NCBI GenBank assembly: GCA_046597185.1
Contig: JBKJLF010000645.1
Coordinates: 1-10,807, forward strand
DNA: 10,807 nucleotides
Source: CAMBDR01 sp046597185
GTDB taxonomy: Bacteria > Pseudomonadota > Gammaproteobacteria > Burkholderiales > Burkholderiaceae_D
Direction: 5' to 3'
Position numbers and translations under genes: made by a program. The notes under the pieces were generated by a model. It was given only the letters and a program-made list of their open reading frames with translations, ran no database searches and was not told the origin of the DNA. Shown one piece after another: positions 6,611-10,807 of this stretch (position 1 is its first letter; each line of letters starts with the position of its first letter).

Positions 6611-6635
6611 TTACTATGAAATTGCCCTATAGTAA
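6611..6635 (+). promoter_or_regulatory. Inverted repeat over the likely pilE promoter region
   Basis: TTACTAT (6611-6617) and ATAGTAA (6629-6635) are perfect 7-bp inverted arms with an 11-bp spacer, ending 21 bases before the pilE ATG. Two possible -10 boxes, TACTAT and TATAGT, lie in the arms, but neither has a convincing -35 box. The layout fits a dimeric regulator's operator or a 5' stem-loop. No T-run follows, so it is not a terminator. Confidence 0.4.
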
Positions 6636-6656
6636 CTTTACACGAAAGGAATTGCC

Positions 6657-7142
6657 ATGAAAAATCTTGCCCAATCCCAGTTCCAGTTGCATTGCAGACC
6701 TACCAAGCCGCGTCATCAAGTCCGGCCATCATCTGGTTTCACCTTAATTGAAATCATGGTAACTGTTGCCATTATTGCCATTCTTTCCGCAATCGCGTTA
6801 CCTGCTTATTCTGACTATGTAACCCGTGGCAAGATTCCCGAAGCCGTCTCCAATTTAGGCACAAAATCGCTACAAATCGAACAATGGTTTTTAGACAACC
6901 GCACCTATGTCGGTGCCACCGCCTGCGCCAGTGACACGACCACCAGCCGCTATTTTGATTTTTCCTGTTCCGTATCAAACGCGACCACGTTTACTTTGCT
7001 TGCCACAGGAAAAAGCTCAATGCTCGGTTTTACTTACTCCATTGCGCCCAACAATGCCAAAACCACGGTTGCCGTCCCCACGGGCTGGAGCTTGCCTACC
7101 ACCAATAATTGCTGGGTAACCAACAAGGGGGGCGTGTGTTAA
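6657..7142 (+). CDS. pilE: Type IV minor pilin PilE, prepilin
   Basis: A 161-residue prepilin of the type IVa minor pilin PilE family. It should be inserted in the inner membrane, cleaved by the prepilin peptidase PilD, and built into the pilus or its priming complex. The cleavage site is G27|FTLIE with Glu at +5, followed by the hydrophobic N-terminal helix and then DYVTRGKIPEA. The C-terminal part (GFTYSI, TTNNCWVTNKGGVC) is typical of PilE. Mature length is 134 residues, with four cysteines, one being the last residue. The ATG at 6657 has AAAGGA 6 bases upstream, so the start is firm. The 27-residue leader is nevertheless long and basic, with a cysteine at 13. It is the first gene of the cluster, whereas in Pseudomonas pilE is at the far end. 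The next gene overlaps its stop. Confidence 0.9.
   Translation: MKNLAQSQFQLHCRPTKPRHQVRPSSGFTLIEIMVTVAIIAILSAIALPAYSDYVTRGKIPEAVSNLGTKSLQIEQWFLDNRTYVGATACASDTTTSRYFDFSCSVSNATTFTLLATGKSSMLGFTYSIAPNNAKTTVAVPTGWSLPTTNNCWVTNKGGVC
7125..7138 (+). promoter_or_regulatory. Ribosome-binding site that sets the fimT start
   Basis: AAGGGG (7125-7130) sits 5 bases before an in-frame GTG (7136-7138), inside the last codons of pilE. The alternative ATG at 7160 has no purine-rich sequence in front of it. The site supports a GTG start that overlaps the pilE stop. Confidence 0.5.
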
Positions 7143-7765
7143 TTTCTCATCACTTCCGTATGCCCCGGTCACCGCATAATGGTACGTCATCCATCGGCCA
7201 TGCGGGTCTGGCCAATGGCTTTAGTATGATTGAAGCCTTGATCGCACTCGTCATTATGGGTATTCTGATTACCACAGGTGCGCCTGCGTTTTCAGACTGG
7301 TTAAGCAATAAGCAAATACGGACTGGAACTGAAGCGATGTTAAATGGCCTGCAATTAGCGCGCGCAGAAGCGGTGCGGCGCAATACCCCCGTCTATTTTT
7401 CAATCACCGATGGCATCTCCAGCACCTGCGCGCTCTCCACTTCCAGCGGCAATTGGGTGGTGAGTCTGGCCACCCCGGTGAATCATTGCACCGATGCGGC
7501 AGAAACCGCACCGGCACAAATCATTCAAATTCGCTCCGCAGGCGAAACCAGTAAAGCGGTTATCACCTCGTCCCAATCGCAAGTCTTTTTTAATGGTTTG
7601 GGCCGCGCCAACGCGGCACTGTCACTGTGTGTTGGCTTGTCGGCTGATAGCGGCACTTGCATTGGCACGGGTTCGGAACACCGCTTGCGCGTCACGGTCA
7701 GCGTCAGAGGTCAAATCCACATGTGTAATCCAACCCTCGATAGTTCAGATCCCCAAGGGTGTTAA
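7136..7765 (+). CDS. fimT: Minor pilin FimT/FimU (GspH-type), prepilin
   Basis: A GspH/FimT-type pseudopilin of the type IV pilus assembly apparatus, expected in the inner membrane before incorporation in the tip complex. The cleavage site is G|FSMIE with Glu at +5. ALIALVIMGILITTGAPAFS then continues the N-terminal helix. The conserved segment LNGLQLARAEAVRRNTPV matches the GspH/FimT core. With the GTG start at 7136 the precursor is 209 residues with a 28-residue leader. From ATG 7160 the leader would be 20. GTG is preferred because AAGGGG lies 5 bases upstream and the start overlaps the pilE stop by translational coupling. The mature protein has six cysteines, the last being the C-terminal residue. 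pilV begins 1 base after the stop. Whether it is closer to FimT or FimU cannot be settled here. Confidence 0.85.
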   Translation: MLISHHFRMPRSPHNGTSSIGHAGLANGFSMIEALIALVIMGILITTGAPAFSDWLSNKQIRTGTEAMLNGLQLARAEAVRRNTPVYFSITDGISSTCALSTSSGNWVVSLATPVNHCTDAAETAPAQIIQIRSAGETSKAVITSSQSQVFFNGLGRANAALSLCVGLSADSGTCIGTGSEHRLRVTVSVRGQIHMCNPTLDSSDPQGC

Positions 7766-7766
7766 T

Positions 7767-8252
7767 ATGAAAACCAATTCCTTCTCTCCGGCACGGCGCA
7801 TGCCAAAACAACCATCGGGCATGATGTTACTCGAAGCTTTATTTGGTATTTTACTGTTTTCCATTGGAATTTTAGCCCTGGTGGGCCTGCAAACCAATGC
7901 CACCAAGCAATCCGTCGAGGGGAAATATCGTAGCGATGCCAGTTTGCTGGCAACGCAATTGATCGGCCAACTTTGGTCTACGGATCGAAAATACGCGACC
8001 CTCAATGGCGGCTATAGCAGTAGCAATATTGTCAATGGGGCGTGCACCACTGCTTGCAATGCCGATTTCAACACCTGGTATAACCTGGTCAAATCTACCT
8101 TGCCCGGGGCGAACGATCTGCCGCCCACCGTTGTTTATGCCCAGGTAAGCCCTGGTGGTGCCGCCGCCAGCACCACCAGAGTGACTATTACAATCTTTTG
8201 GCGCTCCCCCGATAATGTTGCCCACAATTATGTGGCATTGGCACAGATCTAA
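7767..8252 (+). CDS. pilV: Minor pilin PilV, prepilin
   Basis: A 161-residue type IV minor pilin of the PilV family. The cleavage site is G18|MMLLE with Glu at +5 and methionine instead of phenylalanine at +1, which prepilin peptidases accept. The following helix GILLFSIGILALVGLQTNA has the PilV-style pattern of LLFSIGILALVGLQ. The mature protein is 143 residues with two close cysteines (C-T-T-A-C) that could pair in a short loop. The ATG at 7767 has AAGGG 7 bases upstream and starts 1 base after the fimT stop. A longer reading of the same frame from within fimT is not credible. PilV is known to act with PilW and PilX in priming the pilus and in presenting PilY1. Confidence 0.88.
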   Translation: MKTNSFSPARRMPKQPSGMMLLEALFGILLFSIGILALVGLQTNATKQSVEGKYRSDASLLATQLIGQLWSTDRKYATLNGGYSSSNIVNGACTTACNADFNTWYNLVKSTLPGANDLPPTVVYAQVSPGGAAASTTRVTITIFWRSPDNVAHNYVALAQI

Positions 8253-8269
8253 TCACACTTGAGGTCATC

Positions 8270-9364
8270 ATGAATTACTCGGCGCGTAACAGGGGATTCA
8301 GTCTGATCGAAATCCTGGTCGGATTGGCGATTGGCATCATTGGCATGATCGTTATGGTGCAAATGTTTGCGGTCACGGAAGCCGGAAAACGCACCTCTGG
8401 CGGCAACGATGATGCCCAAACCACGGGGGCCATTGCGATGTATTCGCTGGAGAGGGATATTCGCCAAAGCGGTTACGGCGTGACCAATATTCGCTTGATT
8501 GGCTGCAACATCACACTGCCCACTGGCGTGGTCCTGAATGGTTTTGCCCCGGTTACCATTAACCACGCGAGTGTACCTGCTGGCGACGCTAATACCGATA
8601 CATTGGTAACGATCAGTGGTTCCAACAACGGTGCGCAAGAAGGCGATGTGATCGTCACCCAACCCTTGGCAACTTACCCCAAAACCTACACCGTACAAAC
8701 CATTACCTCGCACGCGGTGGGCGACCAAATTATTGCAGAAGTGAATACGACGGGGCCAGCCACCCCTTGCAATTTGCGCATGGAGCCCATTACCGCCATT
8801 ACCGCTGGCACCAGTAATATGAATGTCGCCACCGGTTTGGCTGCGGCCAACAACGGCATTATCTTCAATATGGGGGCCAGCCCACGGATCTATGCCTATG
8901 CGATTCGCAATACCAAGCTGACCCAATGCGATTTCATGGTATCCGATTGCACCTCCGCCGCCAAAATCAGCGACCCCTTGGTATGGCAACCGATCGCCAG
9001 CAATATCGTTACCCTGCGTGCCCAATATGGACGCGACAGTACGCCAGCGGCAATGGATGCGGTGGTGGATGTGTTCGATCAAACCACACCCGCCTATAAC
9101 GCAACCACCACTGCCTGCTATTTTAGCCGCATCTTTAGCCTGCGCCTGGCCTTGGTGGCGCGCAACCAAAATCCTGAAAAAACCGATGGCGGTGTCACCA
9201 CGGTTGCCCCCACTTGGCTGGGCAGCACTGCCAATCCAATCTCGCTCGAAGATGAAGACGAATGGAAGCAATATCGCTATAAAGTATTCCAAACTGTGGT
9301 CCCGTTGCGCAATGTCATTGCCACCGGGGTCGTACCCCTTATTAATGGAGCGCCACCATGCTGA
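8270..9364 (+). CDS. pilW: Minor pilin PilW, prepilin
   Basis: The largest pilin of the cluster (364 residues), of the PilW family, related to GspJ pseudopilins. The cleavage site is G9|FSLIE with Glu at +5, then a hydrophobic helix to about residue 34. SLERDIRQSGYG (near 64-75) is the conserved element found in PilW and PilW-like proteins, and the C-terminal KQYRYKVFQTVVPLRN is characteristic of the family. The mature protein has six cysteines, and the last residue is cysteine. The ATG at 8270 is preceded by GAGGTC at a good spacing, 17 bases after the pilV stop. Its stop overlaps the pilX start by 7 bases. A role in the tip/priming complex with PilV and PilX is established for the family. 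Confidence 0.92.
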   Translation: MNYSARNRGFSLIEILVGLAIGIIGMIVMVQMFAVTEAGKRTSGGNDDAQTTGAIAMYSLERDIRQSGYGVTNIRLIGCNITLPTGVVLNGFAPVTINHASVPAGDANTDTLVTISGSNNGAQEGDVIVTQPLATYPKTYTVQTITSHAVGDQIIAEVNTTGPATPCNLRMEPITAITAGTSNMNVATGLAAANNGIIFNMGASPRIYAYAIRNTKLTQCDFMVSDCTSAAKISDPLVWQPIASNIVTLRAQYGRDSTPAAMDAVVDVFDQTTPAYNATTTACYFSRIFSLRLALVARNQNPEKTDGGVTTVAPTWLGSTANPISLEDEDEWKQYRYKVFQTVVPLRNVIATGVVPLINGAPPC

Positions 9365-9954
9365 ACCATCGCTTCCCCAAACGACAAGAAGGCATCGTTT
9401 TGATTATCGCCCTGATTATGTTGGTTGCCATGACGCTGGGTGGCCTGGCCATGATACGCTCAGCCCACACCACCACCGCCATTGCCGGCAATCTGGCATT
9501 TCAACAGGCAGCCACCACTTCCAGCGATGTGGGGATTGAAACCGCTGTCGCCTGGTTGCAAATTAATGCCGCTAACGGTGGTTTGGACAATCACATTACG
9601 GCCAGCGGTTATACCGCCTCGCGCACGGCGGCCGATGACCCCAGCAGTTCTCAGGATTGGACGGAACTTTGGACCGCAGTTTGGCTGCCCCGTGGCGTGG
9701 TTACCGTTGCAGGTGGCCCGGATGCGGCTGGCAATACCGTGCAATATGTGATCCAGCGCCTGTGTAATTCGGTCGGCACCTCGCTCACCGCAGGTTGTGT
9801 GGTATCGCCGGTGGAATCAAATCTGACGGGCAATAGCGAAAGCGCTGGCACTCACAGACTCACGGTCAACGGTCAAGTTTATTACCGCATCACGGTTCGC
9901 GTCAGTGGCCCACGCAATACGGTCAGTTTTGTTCAAAGCACGGTTGCCATGTAA
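9358..9954 (+). CDS. pilX: Minor pilin PilX, prepilin
   Basis: A 198-residue protein with the PilX N-terminal domain. The leader ends at G12|IVLII, followed by ALIMLVAMTLGGLAMIRSA and then IAGNLAFQQAAT, the typical PilX pattern. Position +5 is isoleucine, not glutamate. Lack of Glu5 is common for this family and fits a pilin at the very tip (the GspK position). The mature protein has two cysteines. The ATG at 9358 overlaps the pilW stop and has GGAG 7 bases upstream. The gene is followed by a 100-base gap before pilY1, the only sizeable gap in the cluster. PilX works with PilV and PilW to support PilY1 and pilus assembly. Confidence 0.9.
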   Translation: MLNHRFPKRQEGIVLIIALIMLVAMTLGGLAMIRSAHTTTAIAGNLAFQQAATTSSDVGIETAVAWLQINAANGGLDNHITASGYTASRTAADDPSSSQDWTELWTAVWLPRGVVTVAGGPDAAGNTVQYVIQRLCNSVGTSLTAGCVVSPVESNLTGNSESAGTHRLTVNGQVYYRITVRVSGPRNTVSFVQSTVAM

Positions 9955-9999
9955 ATGGGCCAAATAAGTGAGTCAAAATGAATATCCTATCCCCGGTCT

Positions 10000-10016
10000 T
10001 TGTGCCCTGCGCACAA
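10000..10016 (+). other. Hairpin in the pilX-pilY1 gap
   Basis: TTGTGC (10000-10005) and GCACAA (10011-10016) form a 6-bp stem with a 5-nt loop. There is no T-run after it, so it is not a terminator. It lies 38 bases before the pilY1 ATG and could protect or separate the pilY1 part of the mRNA. A short frame (9978-10058) with a weak GTGAG site runs through it and ends in the pilY1 start codon. Confidence 0.35.
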
Positions 10017-10054
10017 GCACCGTTTAAACCGCATTTTATTGCCAAGAGGTTGCC

Positions 10055-10807
10055 ATGAAAATCCGCTATTTAATCCCCCCTACTTTATTGTTGGCGTTAT
10101 TACAAACGCAAGCAGCCGTGACCGATATTGCAACCTCGCCCCTTATCACCTCGGCCACTACCTCGGTATTGCCCAACGTGCTGTTTATTTTGGATGATTC
10201 CGGCAGTATGGATTCGGACTATATGCCCGACTGGGCCAATGACGGCCACTGCAAATCGACCAGCGGCAGTTATGGCAGCAGTTGCGCCAGTGGCCACCCG
10301 CCGTATCACAGTGGCGACTTTAACGGCGTTACCTATAACCCGACCATTACCTATACGCCGCCCAAGAATGCCGATGGCACCAGCAAGAATAGCCAAACTG
10401 CGGCCAATACCAGTAATTGGACCAGCGTTGCCAATGATGGCTATGGCATACAATCGACCAGCAGCACCAACCTGGTGACGGGTTACAGTGATCGCGAGTG
10501 GTGTACCAGCACCAGTTACACGGATTGCTTACGCAATAGCAATTACGTCCTGCCGGGCACGGTGAATGGCAAATCATATACCACCTCACGCACCACCACC
10601 GCCAGTGGCAGCGGCTCGGTGGTGATTGGCGCACCGGACAACCCTAGCGTGGTAGCGCGTAACTTCGGCCCCTACTACTATACTATTTTGCCCGGTGAAT
10701 ATTGCGACTCGCCCACCCTGCGCAATTGTTCTACCACCCAGGGCGGTTCCTTTATTTATCCGGCACCGCTACGCTGGTGTGATAACGCGACGCATGCCAC
10801 GGCAAGC
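10055..10807 (+). CDS. pilY1: PilY1 pilus tip adhesin, 5' part (runs off the window)
   Basis: The first 251 codons are visible with no stop. Residues 1-20 are a signal peptide (MKIRYLIPP, then a Leu-rich core, ending Q-T-Q-A before A-V-T-D). LPNVLFILDDSGSM at 39-52 is the start of a von Willebrand factor A domain, with the metal-binding D-x-S-x-S at D47, S49 and S51. The following part is rich in Ser, Thr, Gly and Asn with scattered cysteines and ends in YPAPLRWCD, a segment seen in betaproteobacterial PilY1 proteins. PilY1 is a large secreted adhesin and mechanosensor at the pilus tip. Its C-terminal beta-propeller with a calcium site would lie beyond the window. The ATG at 10055 has AAGAGG just upstream and shares ATGA with a short upstream frame. 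Position after pilX supports the call. Confidence 0.92.
   Translation, partial: MKIRYLIPPTLLLALLQTQAAVTDIATSPLITSATTSVLPNVLFILDDSGSMDSDYMPDWANDGHCKSTSGSYGSSCASGHPPYHSGDFNGVTYNPTITYTPPKNADGTSKNSQTAANTSNWTSVANDGYGIQSTSSTNLVTGYSDREWCTSTSYTDCLRNSNYVLPGTVNGKSYTTSRTTTASGSGSVVIGAPDNPSVVARNFGPYYYTILPGEYCDSPTLRNCSTTQGGSFIYPAPLRWCDNATHATAS

Noticed and set aside
8249..9292. 347-residue minus-strand frame opposite pilW
   Set aside because: Gly/His/Ile-rich shadow of a clear PilW gene. It has no domain signature and ends inside the pilV-pilW junction.
10100..10634. Several minus- and plus-strand frames inside the pilY1 region
   Set aside because: They overlap the PilY1 reading frame with its signal peptide and VWA motif. 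Their repetitive Ile/Gly/Ala content reflects codon bias of pilY1.

Overview
The window reads as a bacterial chromosome segment, most likely from a betaproteobacterium (probably Burkholderiales). This is an inference from the mrp/metG divergent pair, a MetRS with an Ala-rich linker and C-terminal tRNA-binding domain, and the betaproteobacterial style of the PilE, PilW and PilY1 proteins. Coding is dense on both sides of one divergent promoter region. I see no insertion sequence, phage gene, CRISPR array or toxin-antitoxin pair.

Left arm (1-3526, minus strand): reading leftward, mrp (Fe-S cluster carrier ATPase), fdhD (sulfurtransferase that activates formate dehydrogenase), gltX (glutamyl-tRNA synthetase) and a tRNA-Ala gene cut by the window edge. 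mrp and fdhD are 10 bases apart and probably one operon. gltX has its own candidate promoter. The tRNA has a strong promoter with an extended -10.

Centre (3527-3662): the divergent mrp/metG region. It holds a perfect tandem 11-bp repeat on the mrp side. On the metG side an 8-bp inverted repeat with a T-tract overlaps the best metG promoter. metG (3663-5855) carries a perfect in-frame 18-bp tandem repeat. A small GNAT acetyltransferase gene follows after 2 bases.

Right arm (6657-10807, plus strand): a type IV pilus minor-pilin operon in the order pilE-fimT-pilV-pilW-pilX-pilY1, with pilY1 running off the window. Starts and stops overlap or nearly touch from pilE to pilX. A 100-base gap with a hairpin precedes pilY1. 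The five pilins should be cut by the prepilin peptidase and, together with the PilY1 adhesin, form the priming/tip complex of a type IVa pilus. The 325-base gap in front of pilE has no convincing gene but has an inverted repeat close to the pilE start.

No clearly novel system is visible. The points most worth a second look are the metG leader structure, the metG repeat insertion, the single-cysteine FdhD motif, the long basic leaders of PilE and FimT, and the even cysteine counts of the minor pilins.
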